Shown: in pieces, positions 8,853-17,978 of the stretch
How the letters are laid out: the number at the start of each line of letters is the position of its first letter
Numbering within the stretch: the stretch's first letter is position 1
From: an uncultured Bacteroidota bacterium
GTDB taxonomy: Bacteria > Bacteroidota > Bacteroidia > Flavobacteriales > Flavobacteriaceae
Assembly (NCBI GenBank): GCA_902512755.1
Contig: CABXKB010000009.1
Span: 1-56,287, forward strand
DNA: 56,287 nt
Direction of reading: 5' to 3'
The notes under the pieces: model-generated
Databases searched by the model: none
The model's input: the letters and a program-made list of their open reading frames with translations, nothing else
Told to the model about the DNA's origin: nothing
Made by a program: the position numbers and the translations under genes

Positions 8853-9191
8853 ATGGAACAAGAGGATTCCTTTTTTGAAAAAGTTTATAAAATAGTCCGT
8901 ATGATTCCCGAAGGAAGAGTTACTTCTTATGGAGCAATTGCAAAATATATTGGTGCCCCTAGAAGCTCAAGAATGGTAGGATGGGCTATGAATGCTTCTC
9001 ACAATGATATTTCTGTACCAGCTCATCGGGTCGTTAATAGAAAAGGTTTGTTGACGGGCAAACACCATTTTGGAGGGACTAACCTTATGCAACAACTTTT
9101 AGAAAACGAAGGTATTGAGATAGAATTAAACCAAATTAAAAATTTAGAAAAGCATTTTTGGGATCCTAAATACGAACTTCCTCTTATTTAA
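8853..9191 (+). CDS. alkyltransferase-like (ATL) DNA repair protein, MGMT family
   Basis: A 112-residue homologue of the O6-alkylguanine-DNA alkyltransferase DNA-binding domain. It keeps the helix-turn-helix region (GRVTSYGAIAKYIGAPRSSRMVGWAM) with the arginine finger, but the alkyl-acceptor motif PCHR(V) reads PAHRV (56-60), so the reactive Cys is Ala57. Proteins with this change are ATLs: they cannot transfer the alkyl group, but bind O6-alkylguanine and flag it for nucleotide excision repair. The role is from the family; the substitution is seen directly. It is cotranscribed with trmB. Confidence 0.88.
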   Translation: MEQEDSFFEKVYKIVRMIPEGRVTSYGAIAKYIGAPRSSRMVGWAMNASHNDISVPAHRVVNRKGLLTGKHHFGGTNLMQQLLENEGIEIELNQIKNLEKHFWDPKYELPLI

Positions 9192-9224
9192 TAAAACTGG
9201 CTTTACTTATTTAATTCTTAACAT

Positions 9225-9232
9225 TATATTTG
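9225..9232 (+). promoter_or_regulatory. -7 promoter element (TATATTTG) for the Fe-S operon
   Basis: A perfect TAnnTTTG match 17 bases before the mrp ATG, in the 58-bp gap after the ATL gene. No clear TTG lies at the expected -33 distance, so the call rests on the -7 element and its position. Confidence 0.4.
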
Positions 9233-9249
9233 TTTTTCTTAATTTAATT

Positions 9250-10380
9250 ATGAAAATCAGTAAAAAAGAAGTGTTTAGCGTACTTAAAGAAATATCTTTA
9301 CCTGGGGAGGGTGAAAATATTATTGATAAAGGCGTTGTAACAAATGTTATGATTTTTGGAGATCAAGTTGATATTGATATACAACTTGAAAATCCAAGTT
9401 TACAAGCCAGAAAAAAATTAGAGGTTACTATCCTCAAGACAATTCATGAGAAGGTTTATGAAAAAGCTAAAATTAATATAAATGTAAAAGTTTTATCTAC
9501 TCAAAAACCTAAGAATTCTATTAAAGGAAAACCTATACCCGGAATTGAAAATATAATTGCAATTTCATCTGGAAAAGGAGGAGTTGGAAAGTCTACTGTT
9601 ACATCTAATATAGCTGTTACTTTAGCTCAGATGGGCTGTAAAGTAGGTGTTTTAGACGCAGACATATATGGTCCTTCTATCCCGACTATGTTCGATATAG
9701 AAGGCTCTAAGCCACGATCTGTTGAAGTTGAAGGAAAATCTAAAATGCAACCTGTCAAAAATTATGGAGTAAAGATTCTTTCAATAGGGTTTTTCACAAA
9801 ACCTGAACAGGCCGTGATTTGGCGAGGCCCAATGGCTGCAAAAGCATTAAATCAAATGATTTTCGATGCAGCTTGGGGTGATTTAGATTTTTTATTGATT
9901 GACTTACCGCCAGGTACAGGAGATATTCACTTGAGTATTGTACAATCTTTGCCAATAAGTGGAGCTTTGGTAGTAAGTACTCCTCAAAATGTTGCTCTTT
10001 CAGATGCTAAAAAAGGAATATCAATGTTTCAGCAAGAAAATATTCAAGTACCTGTGCTTGGAGTAGTTGAAAATATGAGTTATTTTATTCCTGATGAGTT
10101 ACCTGATAATAAGTACTATATTTTTGGAGAAAGAGGTGCTGAATATTTAGCAAAAGATAAAGGAGTTCCTTTCTTAGGTTCCCTACCACTTATCCAAAGC
10201 ATTAGAGAAGCCTCTGATTATGGTCGTCCCGCAAGTCTTCAAGAAAAAACCGCTATAACTGATGAATTTATTAAAATAACAAAAAACCTAGTTTCTCAAG
10301 TTGTTTTAAGAAATAAAAATTTACCACCCACAAAAGCAGTAGAAATTACTAATTTAGTAGGCTGTGAAGCAATAAAATAA
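9250..10380 (+). CDS. Mrp/NBP35-type P-loop Fe-S carrier ATPase
   Basis: Mrp/ApbC family ATPase, thought to carry and transfer Fe-S clusters. It has an N-terminal MIP18/DUF59 domain (about 5-80), then the deviant Walker A SGKGGVGKSTV (107-117) with its signature extra Lys, DADIYGPS and the Walker B region FLLIDLPPGTGD. The Cys-x-x-Cys cluster motif of many Mrp proteins is absent: after VENMSYF the sequence runs IPDELPDNKYYIFG. I recall Bacteroidetes Mrp proteins lacking it, so this looks like a clade feature. Its stop overlaps the start of the Nfu gene, and a ferredoxin follows, forming a compact Fe-S operon. Confidence 0.92.
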   Translation: MKISKKEVFSVLKEISLPGEGENIIDKGVVTNVMIFGDQVDIDIQLENPSLQARKKLEVTILKTIHEKVYEKAKININVKVLSTQKPKNSIKGKPIPGIENIIAISSGKGGVGKSTVTSNIAVTLAQMGCKVGVLDADIYGPSIPTMFDIEGSKPRSVEVEGKSKMQPVKNYGVKILSIGFFTKPEQAVIWRGPMAAKALNQMIFDAAWGDLDFLLIDLPPGTGDIHLSIVQSLPISGALVVSTPQNVALSDAKKGISMFQQENIQVPVLGVVENMSYFIPDELPDNKYYIFGERGAEYLAKDKGVPFLGSLPLIQSIREASDYGRPASLQEKTAITDEFIKITKNLVSQVVLRNKNLPPTKAVEITNLVGCEAIK

Positions 10381-10631
10381 TGATTATGAATTCCAAAGAA
10401 GTTGAGTCAAAAGTATTACAAGCTCTAGAAGAAATTAGACCTTTTTTAAAATCAGATGGAGGAGATATTTCCCTGGTTTCAATTGAAGATAATAAGCATG
10501 TAAATGTTCAGCTTCATGGAGCATGTGTTGGTTGCACTGTAAATCAAATGACTTTAAAATCAGGAGTTGAATTAACTATTAAAAAATATCTTCCTCATAT
10601 TGAGAGTGTTACAAGCATAGACCCAGCTTAA
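10380..10631 (+). CDS. NifU C-terminal-domain (Nfu) Fe-S scaffold protein
   Basis: An 83-residue stand-alone Nfu domain. It has the conserved LKSDGGDISLVSI and the cluster-binding motif ACVGCTVNQMTLK with Cys49 and Cys52. Such proteins assemble or carry a 4Fe-4S cluster between subunits and hand it to apo-enzymes. The ATG at 10380 overlaps the mrp stop by one base; a second ATG at 10386 is equally plausible. It sits between mrp and a 2Fe-2S ferredoxin, which fits a role in cluster delivery. Confidence 0.92.
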   Translation: MIMNSKEVESKVLQALEEIRPFLKSDGGDISLVSIEDNKHVNVQLHGACVGCTVNQMTLKSGVELTIKKYLPHIESVTSIDPA

Positions 10632-10632
10632 G

Positions 10633-10956
10633 TTGAATCAAAACATTAATATACAACTGACTGATCGAGAGGGTAATCTACATAAATTAATTGCACCCAC
10701 AGATATGCAACTCAATTTGATGGAACTTTGTAAGGCATTTGAACTCCCCGTTGAAGGAACCTGTGGAGGAATGGCTCTTTGCGCTTCTTGTCAATGCTAC
10801 ATTACAAGCAATCATTTACTTCCTGAACGTTCTGAAGATGAAGAAGCAATGCTTGCCGAAGCTTTTCATGTTAAAGATAATAGCCGTTTGGGTTGTCAAA
10901 TTTTTTTGACGCCAGAACTAAATGACCTTAGCGTAACATTAGCTCCTGCTGAATGA
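10633..10956 (+). CDS. 2Fe-2S ferredoxin (adrenodoxin type)
   Basis: A 107-residue ferredoxin with the plant/adrenodoxin-type cluster ligands Cys44, Cys50, Cys53 (EGTCGGMALCASCQC) and Cys88 (RLGCQI). The block LPERSEDEEAMLAEA between the third and fourth ligands is typical of adrenodoxin-like members. The start appears to be TTG at 10633, one base after the Nfu stop, because no ATG precedes the conserved core. It is probably an electron donor for Fe-S assembly or a monooxygenase; the partner is not identifiable here. Confidence 0.9.
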   Translation: MNQNINIQLTDREGNLHKLIAPTDMQLNLMELCKAFELPVEGTCGGMALCASCQCYITSNHLLPERSEDEEAMLAEAFHVKDNSRLGCQIFLTPELNDLSVTLAPAE

Positions 10957-10985
10957 ATGAAAATTAATTCAAAATTAGATTCACA

Positions 10986-11639
10986 ATGAAAAAGCATGAA
11001 TGTGCACTATTTGATCTAGATGGAGTTATAGTTGACACAGCGAAATTTCATTTTCTTGCTTGGAAAAAAATAGCATCCATTTTAAATTATGATCTTACTC
11101 AGATTGATAATGAAAAATTAAAAGGAGTTAGCCGTTCAGATTCTCTCGATATGATTTTAAAAATGGCAAATAAGAATATAGAAACCTCAAAATTTAAAGA
11201 ATACTTAGTTCAAAAAAATCTTACCTATTTAGAATATATTAAGGATCTTAATCCACAAGATATTTTACCTGGAATCTCTGAAGCATTATCAGTATTAAAA
11301 AATAAAAACATTAAAATTGGATTAGGTTCAGCTAGTAAAAATGCTAAAATTATACTTGAAAGATTAGGACTAAACCACTATTTTGAAGTTATTATAGATG
11401 GAAATAAAGTTGAAAAAAGTAAACCACATCCCCAGGTCTTTTTAAAAGCCAGTTCTCATTTAGGTATTGTTCCAGAGAAATGTTTAGTTTTTGAAGATTC
11501 CAATGCAGGAATAAAGTCAGCAAAAGCAGCGGGGATGACAGCTGTTGCTATAGGGAGTCCAGAAAAATTTTCAAATGAAGATTTTTGTTACCCAGATTTT
11601 CTAACCTTAATTCAAAATGATTTAGATAAATTGTTCTAA
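10986..11639 (+). CDS. pgmB: beta-phosphoglucomutase (HAD family)
   Basis: A HAD-superfamily phosphatase-fold mutase (217 residues) that converts beta-glucose-1-phosphate to glucose-6-phosphate. The nucleophile motif FDLDGVIVDT carries Asp10 and Asp12, followed by the cap contacts (FHFLAWKKIA; GVSRSDSLD), motif II GLGSASKN, and motif III/IV KPHPQVF plus VFEDSNAGIKSAKAAGM. Its assignment as beta-PGM and not a generic HAD phosphatase is supported by the GH65 phosphorylase gene starting 16 bases downstream, whose product is beta-Glc-1-P. Confidence 0.93.
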   Translation: MKKHECALFDLDGVIVDTAKFHFLAWKKIASILNYDLTQIDNEKLKGVSRSDSLDMILKMANKNIETSKFKEYLVQKNLTYLEYIKDLNPQDILPGISEALSVLKNKNIKIGLGSASKNAKIILERLGLNHYFEVIIDGNKVEKSKPHPQVFLKASSHLGIVPEKCLVFEDSNAGIKSAKAAGMTAVAIGSPEKFSNEDFCYPDFLTLIQNDLDKLF

Positions 11640-11655
11640 TCTAATTTAAGTCTTA

Positions 11656-13938
11656 ATGAAAAAATCTTACTTTAAAGTAGATCCATGGAAAATCATAAAA
11701 AGCGGCTTTGATGAAGGTCACGTAAAGGCTTGCGAAAGTATTTTTAGTCTTGGTAACGGTTTCATGGGACAACGAGCTAATTTTGAAGAACAATATTCAG
11801 GCGAAACCTATCAAGGAAGTTATATTGGGGGCGTATATTATCCTGATAAAACAAAAGTTGGCTGGTGGAAAAATGGGTATCCAAAATATTTTGCAAAAGT
11901 TCTGAATGCTCCAAACTGGATTGGAATCAATATTAGAATAGCTGGAATTCCACTAGATTTAAATAGATGTGTTGAAGTATCAAATTTTAGAAGGGAGCTT
12001 GATATGAAAAGAGGAATTTATAAGCGTTCTTTCAATCTTAAAATTTCTTCTGATATTCAAGTTGCTGTTGATGTTACTCGCTTTCTTTCCTTGGTAGAGT
12101 CCTCTTTGGGAGTAATAAATTATCAAATTACCATGCTAAAAGGTAATGCAGAAATAGATATAGATTCCTTTGTTGATGGTGATATTAAAAACTATGATTC
12201 CAATTGGGATGATCCTTTTTGGGATCATAAGACTAAAATTATTTCAGAAGAACTATTGCTTTTACAGTCTAAAACTTTTAAATCAAATTTTGATGTAGCT
12301 ACTTATGCTCAAACTCAACTTTTTGATAAAAATGGATTATTAATTGGAAACTTCACAATTACTGAAGAAAATCAAGTTATTAGCCAAAAGAAAAAACACA
12401 ATATGACTGAGGGAGACAGTTGTACAATTTTAAAATTTGGAGGCTACATTAATGGAATGAATCATAATATTAATGAATTTAAGAATATTGCACAAGAGAT
12501 AGTTTCAAAGGCAATATCTAAAGGGTTTGATAAATTAGCAGAAGAACATATTCAGTCTTGGAATAAAATATGGGATCAGTCTGACATCAAGATTAAAGGA
12601 GATGATAAAGCTCAACAGGCTATAAGATTTAATATTTTCCAACTAAATCAAACCTATAATGGTGCTGATGCCAGGCTTAATATAGGCCCTAAAGGGTTTA
12701 CTGGAGAAAAATATGGCGGGAGTACTTATTGGGACACAGAGGCCTTTTGCCTACCCTTTTATATGGCAACAAAAAATCAAAACGTAGCACGAAACTTATT
12801 GAAATATCGATATGATCAACTGGGAAAAGCCATTGAGAATGCAGAAAAGTTAGGATTTACTGATGGTGCAGCCCTATACCCTATGGTTACAATGAATGGT
12901 GAAGAATGCCATAATGAATGGGAAATAACTTTTGAAGAAATTCACCGAAATGGTGCTATTGCATATGCAATTTTTAATTATGAAAGATATACAGGTGATA
13001 AATCATATATTCCAGAGATGGGTCTTGAGGTACTAATTGGGATAGCTAGATTTTGGGCACAACGCGTCAATTATTCAGAGTTTAGAAAGGCTTATGTTAT
13101 TTTAGGTGTGACAGGACCTAATGAATATGAAAATAATATTAACAACAACTGGTATACAAATTTTATTTGTCATTGGTGCTTGAAGTATACTCTTGAGCAG
13201 ATTTTTCGTGTAAAAGATCAATTTTCAAATGACTGGGAAGTAATCAAGTTTAAATTAAATTGGAGAGACGTTGAGGCAGATCAATGGAAAGATATTGTAG
13301 ATAAAATGTATTTCCCAAAGCACCCATATCAGGATATTTTCTTGCAACAAGATAATTTTTTAGATAAAAACTTAATGCCTGCAAGTACTATAAATAAAGA
13401 TCAACGACCTATTAATCAACATTGGTCTTGGGATCGAATTCTAAGATCTCCATATATTAAACAAGCTGATGTATTACAAGGATTTTATTTTTTTGAGGAT
13501 CAATTTGATAAACCCTCTCTCGAGCGTCACTTTAATTTTTATGAACCTTTAACGGTACATGAATCTTCACTTTCTCCTTGTATTCACGCAATTCTTGCAA
13601 TGCGTTTAGGGAAAAAAGATAAAGCTTATGATTTCTATCTTCAAACATCTCGCTTAGATTTAGACGACTACAATAATGAATTAGAAGAAGGTCTTCACAT
13701 AACCAGTATGGCTGGAACATGGTTGAGTATTATAGAGGGATTTGGTGGCCTTCGTGTTATTAATGACCAAATACATATCAATCCTATGCTTCCCGATGCT
13801 TGGGAAGCATTCTCGTTCAAAATTAATTTCAGAGGGACTATAGTAAAAGTAGATGCTTCAGAAGAAAAAATAAGTGTAAAACATAATAATAAAGACCTAA
13901 TCGTATATTGTAATGGCTCTCTAATTAATAGTAATTAG
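11656..13938 (+). CDS. GH65 inverting phosphorylase (maltose phosphorylase-like)
   Basis: A cytoplasmic glycoside hydrolase family 65 enzyme (760 residues, usual length for maltose, trehalose or kojibiose phosphorylases), with no signal peptide. It has the N-terminal beta-sandwich, then an (alpha/alpha)6 barrel. The general acid is Glu490 in GPNEYENNINNNWYT, and the phosphate-binding region follows KQADVLQGF and the late HESSLSPCIHAI segment. It phosphorolyses an alpha-glucosidic disaccharide to glucose plus beta-glucose-1-phosphate, which the upstream beta-PGM then uses. Maltose is the likely substrate because two alpha-amylase-family genes follow. The next gene begins one base after the stop. 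Confidence 0.92.
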   Translation: MKKSYFKVDPWKIIKSGFDEGHVKACESIFSLGNGFMGQRANFEEQYSGETYQGSYIGGVYYPDKTKVGWWKNGYPKYFAKVLNAPNWIGINIRIAGIPLDLNRCVEVSNFRRELDMKRGIYKRSFNLKISSDIQVAVDVTRFLSLVESSLGVINYQITMLKGNAEIDIDSFVDGDIKNYDSNWDDPFWDHKTKIISEELLLLQSKTFKSNFDVATYAQTQLFDKNGLLIGNFTITEENQVISQKKKHNMTEGDSCTILKFGGYINGMNHNINEFKNIAQEIVSKAISKGFDKLAEEHIQSWNKIWDQSDIKIKGDDKAQQAIRFNIFQLNQTYNGADARLNIGPKGFTGEKYGGSTYWDTEAFCLPFYMATKNQNVARNLLKYRYDQLGKAIENAEKLGFTDGAALYPMVTMNGEECHNEWEITFEEIHRNGAIAYAIFNYERYTGDKSYIPEMGLEVLIGIARFWAQRVNYSEFRKAYVILGVTGPNEYENNINNNWYTNFICHWCLKYTLEQIFRVKDQFSNDWEVIKFKLNWRDVEADQWKDIVDKMYFPKHPYQDIFLQQDNFLDKNLMPASTINKDQRPINQHWSWDRILRSPYIKQADVLQGFYFFEDQFDKPSLERHFNFYEPLTVHESSLSPCIHAILAMRLGKKDKAYDFYLQTSRLDLDDYNNELEEGLHITSMAGTWLSIIEGFGGLRVINDQIHINPMLPDAWEAFSFKINFRGTIVKVDASEEKISVKHNNKDLIVYCNGSLINSN

Positions 13939-15771
13939 ATGAAATTTTTTTTAAACTTAATTTTTTTTGTTACATCTTTTTACAATTTTGCACAAATTGA
14001 AAAAGTAGAGCCCCCATTTTGGTGGGAAGGAATGCAAGAATCAACAATTCAATTGATGTTGTATGGGAAAAATTTATCCCAATATGATCTTGAATTAGAC
14101 TCTTCGAAAAGAATCAATGTAAGTAGAGTAGAAAATCCAAATTACTTGTTCGTTGATCTTGATTTATCAGAACATATAGCAGGTAAATTAAAATTTAATT
14201 TGATCAAACAAGGAAAAGTATTTTCGTCCTTCAATTTTGAAATCAAAAAACGTGAAAAACGTGCAAATATTCAAAGTTTTAATTCATCGGATGTAATTTA
14301 CTTATTAATGCCAGATCGCTTTTCTAATGGAGATTTTTCCAACGATTCAAACCCTTCAGTTTTGGAAAAACCAAATCGAAATAATAAAGATGGACGTCAT
14401 GGAGGAGATATTAAAGGAATTATTAATCAACTAGATTATCTTGAAGAATTGGGAGTAACTGCCTTATGGTCTACGCCTATGTGTGAAGATAACGACCCTG
14501 AAGTTTCTTACCATACTTATGCCCAAAGTGATGTTTATCGAATTGATCCACGTTTTGGAACTATTCAGGATTATCGATCTTTGGCAAATGCCCTACACAA
14601 GAGACAGATGAAGTTAATTATGGATTATGTAACCAATCACTGGGGCATAGAACACTGGATGATAAAAGATCTACCTGCATCAGATTGGATTCACCAATTT
14701 GATAAATACACTAATACTAATCATAGAAAAGAAATTCATTCGGATTCTTATGCTTCGGAAATAGACCAAAAAGAATTAATTCAAGGATGGTTTGTGCCAA
14801 CAATGGCAGATCTTAATCAAAGTAACCCCTACCTTCTAAAATACTTGATTCAAAATGCAATTTGGTGGATCGAATATGCTCAAATAGATGGTTTTAGAGT
14901 AGATACATATCCTTATAATAATTCTCAGCCGATGATTTCTTGGCTTGAAGCTATACGTAATCAATACCCTGATTTTAATATAGTGGGTGAAGGCTGGATG
15001 CATAATAGCATTCATCTTTCTTTTTGGCAAGAAAAAAGTCCAATTGCAGCAATACAAGATTTTGATTCTAAACTTCCTAGTGTTATGGATTTTGCATTAA
15101 ATGATGCTTTAGTCAAGATGTTTAAAGAAAAGAATTCAAATTGGGAACACGGAACGACTAGACTATATAAAAATTTACAAAACGATTTTCTATATCCAGA
15201 TATAAATAACGTTGTTATTTTCGCTGAGAATCACGATACCAACCGAATAAACGATTATTACCCAGAGTTTAAAAATTACAAGCAAATTCTCAGTGTTTTA
15301 ATGACCCTTAGGGGAATTCCGCAAATTTATTATGGTTCTGAAATTGGAATGACTGGAAAAAAAGAAGTTGGCGATGGAGATATTAGAAGAGATTTTCCAG
15401 GAGGTTGGCTGACAGATACTCAAAATGCTTTCAGTGAGAAAGATAGAACTTCAAGGCAATCAAAATACTTTAATTTTACAAAGAAACTTATCCAGTGGAG
15501 AAAAACTAATGAGGCAATTCATATTGGGAAAACTTTACACTATGTTCCTCGTGAAGATGTTTATGTTTATTTTAGATATACAGATAATGAACGCGTAATG
15601 GTAGTTATTAACAACAATCTCAATGACCAAAAAATTTCTTTAAAAAATTACAGCCAAGGAATTTCGGGACGAACAAAAGCATATGAAGTTAACTCCGGGA
15701 ATTCTTTTAAATTAACAGATATACTAAATATTCCTTCGGAAACAACATTAATTATTGAACTAACTCTATGA
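13939..15771 (+). CDS. exported GH13 neopullulanase/cyclomaltodextrinase-like enzyme (SusA-like)
   Basis: A 610-residue GH13 enzyme with a signal peptide (FLNLIFFVTSFYNFAQ), so probably periplasmic. An N-terminal cyclomaltodextrinase-type domain (IEKVEPPFWWEGMQES) precedes the barrel. All three catalytic residues are present: nucleophile Asp322 in DGFRVD, acid/base Glu351 in VGEGW, and Asp433 in AENHDTNR. The early conserved block is VIYLLMPDRFSNGD. It should hydrolyse maltodextrins or pullulan-like oligosaccharides entering the periplasm. It abuts the GH65 gene and overlaps the next GH13 gene by ATGA, so all are one operon. Confidence 0.92.
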   Translation: MKFFLNLIFFVTSFYNFAQIEKVEPPFWWEGMQESTIQLMLYGKNLSQYDLELDSSKRINVSRVENPNYLFVDLDLSEHIAGKLKFNLIKQGKVFSSFNFEIKKREKRANIQSFNSSDVIYLLMPDRFSNGDFSNDSNPSVLEKPNRNNKDGRHGGDIKGIINQLDYLEELGVTALWSTPMCEDNDPEVSYHTYAQSDVYRIDPRFGTIQDYRSLANALHKRQMKLIMDYVTNHWGIEHWMIKDLPASDWIHQFDKYTNTNHRKEIHSDSYASEIDQKELIQGWFVPTMADLNQSNPYLLKYLIQNAIWWIEYAQIDGFRVDTYPYNNSQPMISWLEAIRNQYPDFNIVGEGWMHNSIHLSFWQEKSPIAAIQDFDSKLPSVMDFALNDALVKMFKEKNSNWEHGTTRLYKNLQNDFLYPDINNVVIFAENHDTNRINDYYPEFKNYKQILSVLMTLRGIPQIYYGSEIGMTGKKEVGDGDIRRDFPGGWLTDTQNAFSEKDRTSRQSKYFNFTKKLIQWRKTNEAIHIGKTLHYVPREDVYVYFRYTDNERVMVVINNNLNDQKISLKNYSQGISGRTKAYEVNSGNSFKLTDILNIPSETTLIIELTL

Positions 15772-17168
15772 AACTAAAAAGTATATTAATATTAAGCTTT
15801 CTGATTTTATCTTGTCAAAATCAAGCTGAAGAAGCTCGAAAACCGAAAGTTAAAACAATCGAATCAACACCCTTCACACCTATAAATGATGAAATTATTT
15901 CTAAAGCTGTTCTTTATGAAGCAAATATACGTCAGTATTCCAATGAAGGAAGCTTTAATGCTTTTGCAGAAGATCTACATGTATTAAAAAAAATGGGAGT
16001 TAAAATTATTTGGATGATGCCAATAAACCCGATATCCAAAACAAAAAGCAAGGGTCCTTTAGGAAGTTATTATGCCGTTTCAGACTATACTAAAGTCAAT
16101 CCAGAGTTTGGAACCCTTGATGATTTTAAATCTCTTGTTGATAAAGCACATCAACTAGGGATGTACGTTATTTTAGATTGGGTTCCTGGTCATACAGGTT
16201 GGGATCATATTTGGATTAAAGAGCATAGTGACTATTATCTTAAAAACAGAAAAGGCGAAATTATTGATCCTATAGATTTTCGAACAGGAAAATCTTTTGG
16301 TTGGACGGATGTAGCAGATTTAAATTTCGATAATATGCAAATGAGAGAAGCCTTAAGGCAAGCTATGTTATACTGGGTTAAAGAAGTTAATATAGACGGC
16401 TATCGTATAGATCAAGCCTATGCAGTCCCTAAGGAGTTTTATGATAAGACTTTTACTGCTCTTAGAGAAATAAAGCCAGTTTTTCTTTTAGCTGAAACAG
16501 ATATATATCACCCTGGGGGCCTCGGCTTAGTAAAAAAATTTGATGCTTCTTACGATTGGCCAGGGCATCATTTGTCCAAAGAGGTCGCCAAAGGACAAAA
16601 AAATGCTGTTGATTATTCACGTCATATAATTAGAACAATAAAACGCTACGGCCCTGAAAATATACTTGTTAATTTTGTTTCTAATCACGATGAAAATTCT
16701 TGGAATGGAACAATTAAAGAAAGTTATGGCGATGCAGGGAACACTTTTATGGCAATGAATTATACCATTCCTGGAATGCCATTAATATATTCTGGTCAAG
16801 AGTATGATCTCAGTAAGCGATTACACTTTTTTGAAAAAGATAGTTTTCCTAAAAAAGCAGGAAAGACTATGGAATTATTACAGCAACTAGGGGCATTAAA
16901 AAATAATCACAAAGCATTAGCCTCTGGTTTATCTGGGGGTTCTTATAAGCGGATATTAAATTCTAAGAATGATCAAATATTTGCTTTTGAGCGTGAAAGT
17001 GAAGGAGATACCCTCTTATTTATTGCCAATTTAAGTAAGGATTATGCACAATTTAGTTTGCCCTATGATGGATATTTTAAACGTTATCAGGATTTTAAAA
17101 CGAAAAGACTTTCATCTTCATATCAATATGACATGAAACCGTGGGAGTTTTGGATTCTGGTAAATTAA
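15768..17168 (+). CDS. GH13 alpha-amylase lipoprotein
   Basis: A 466-residue alpha-amylase-family lipoprotein. The signal LKSILILSFLILSC has a lipobox Cys at residue 16. Catalytic residues are Asp215 (DGYRIDQ), Glu243 (LLAETD) and Asp308 (VSNHDENSW). Other GH13 blocks are LGSYYAVSDYTKVNPEFG and VILDWVPGHTGWDHIW. It is smaller than SusG and has no visible starch-binding insertion, so attachment to the inner face of the outer membrane or to the surface cannot be decided. It is the last gene of the pgmB-GH65-GH13-GH13 operon. No SusCD pair or sugar permease accompanies it. Confidence 0.9.
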   Translation: MKLKSILILSFLILSCQNQAEEARKPKVKTIESTPFTPINDEIISKAVLYEANIRQYSNEGSFNAFAEDLHVLKKMGVKIIWMMPINPISKTKSKGPLGSYYAVSDYTKVNPEFGTLDDFKSLVDKAHQLGMYVILDWVPGHTGWDHIWIKEHSDYYLKNRKGEIIDPIDFRTGKSFGWTDVADLNFDNMQMREALRQAMLYWVKEVNIDGYRIDQAYAVPKEFYDKTFTALREIKPVFLLAETDIYHPGGLGLVKKFDASYDWPGHHLSKEVAKGQKNAVDYSRHIIRTIKRYGPENILVNFVSNHDENSWNGTIKESYGDAGNTFMAMNYTIPGMPLIYSGQEYDLSKRLHFFEKDSFPKKAGKTMELLQQLGALKNNHKALASGLSGGSYKRILNSKNDQIFAFERESEGDTLLFIANLSKDYAQFSLPYDGYFKRYQDFKTKRLSSSYQYDMKPWEFWILVN

Positions 17169-17213
17169 TAAATCGTTAATTATAAAAATATATTACAAAA
17201 ATTTAAGATTAAA

Positions 17214-17978
17214 ATGAATTGTCAAAATCTTTATATTTTATGTTTTTTAACATTTACGGTGACATCTTGCACTCTAACTAAAGAACCACTTGTAATTGGA
17301 CATCGAGGAGCAAAAGGTCACATTGCTGAAAACACACTACCTTCAATAGCTAAAGCCATAGAGCTTGGTGTAGATGGAATTGAAATAGATATTTTTAAGT
17401 GTGCTAGTGGAGAATTAGTTGTTTTTCACGATAAAACTTTAGAAAAATTGACTAATGCATCAGGGTATGTTGAAGAATTAGATTTAGATTCCATAAAGCG
17501 TATTGATTTATTAAATGGTTATACAATTCCTTCACTCAAAGAAGTCTTAGATTTAATAAATGGTCAAGTTTTTTTGAATATTGAATTAAAAGGAAGTTCT
17601 ACTGCAAAAAAAACAAGTGATCTTTTAAGGACATATTTTAATAGCAAAACTTGGTCACCAGAAAAAATTATTATTTCAAGTTTTGATTGGGATGAATTAA
17701 AAATTTTCCGCCAAAATAATGATGAAGTCCCAATTGCTATTCTCACTGAAGATGACCCATTAGATGCAATACCCATAGGATTAGAGTTAAAAGCTATAGC
17801 GCTCAACCCCGACTTTAAAACTCTTAATCAAAAGAATGTAGATAAAATTCACAAAGCTGGCTTTAAAGTATTTCCTTGGACAGTTAATAAAATTGAAGAT
17901 TTAATAATCATAAAAAGCCTTGGAGTTGACGGAATTATTACAGATTTTCCTGAGCGCATCTCAAAATCTAATAATTAA
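17214..17978 (+). CDS. glycerophosphodiester phosphodiesterase lipoprotein
   Basis: A GDPD-family phosphodiesterase (254 residues), which would release glycerol-3-phosphate from deacylated phospholipids. An N-terminal hydrophobic segment ends in TVTSC, a plausible lipobox, so it is likely anchored in the periplasm. Diagnostic residues are GHRGAKG (catalytic His-Arg), ENT, GVDGIEIDIF and VVFHD (second His), closing with GVDGIITDFPER. It lies 46 bases after the glucan operon and meets the convergent TspO gene with a four-base overlap. Confidence 0.92.
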   Translation: MNCQNLYILCFLTFTVTSCTLTKEPLVIGHRGAKGHIAENTLPSIAKAIELGVDGIEIDIFKCASGELVVFHDKTLEKLTNASGYVEELDLDSIKRIDLLNGYTIPSLKEVLDLINGQVFLNIELKGSSTAKKTSDLLRTYFNSKTWSPEKIIISSFDWDELKIFRQNNDEVPIAILTEDDPLDAIPIGLELKAIALNPDFKTLNQKNVDKIHKAGFKVFPWTVNKIEDLIIIKSLGVDGIITDFPERISKSNN

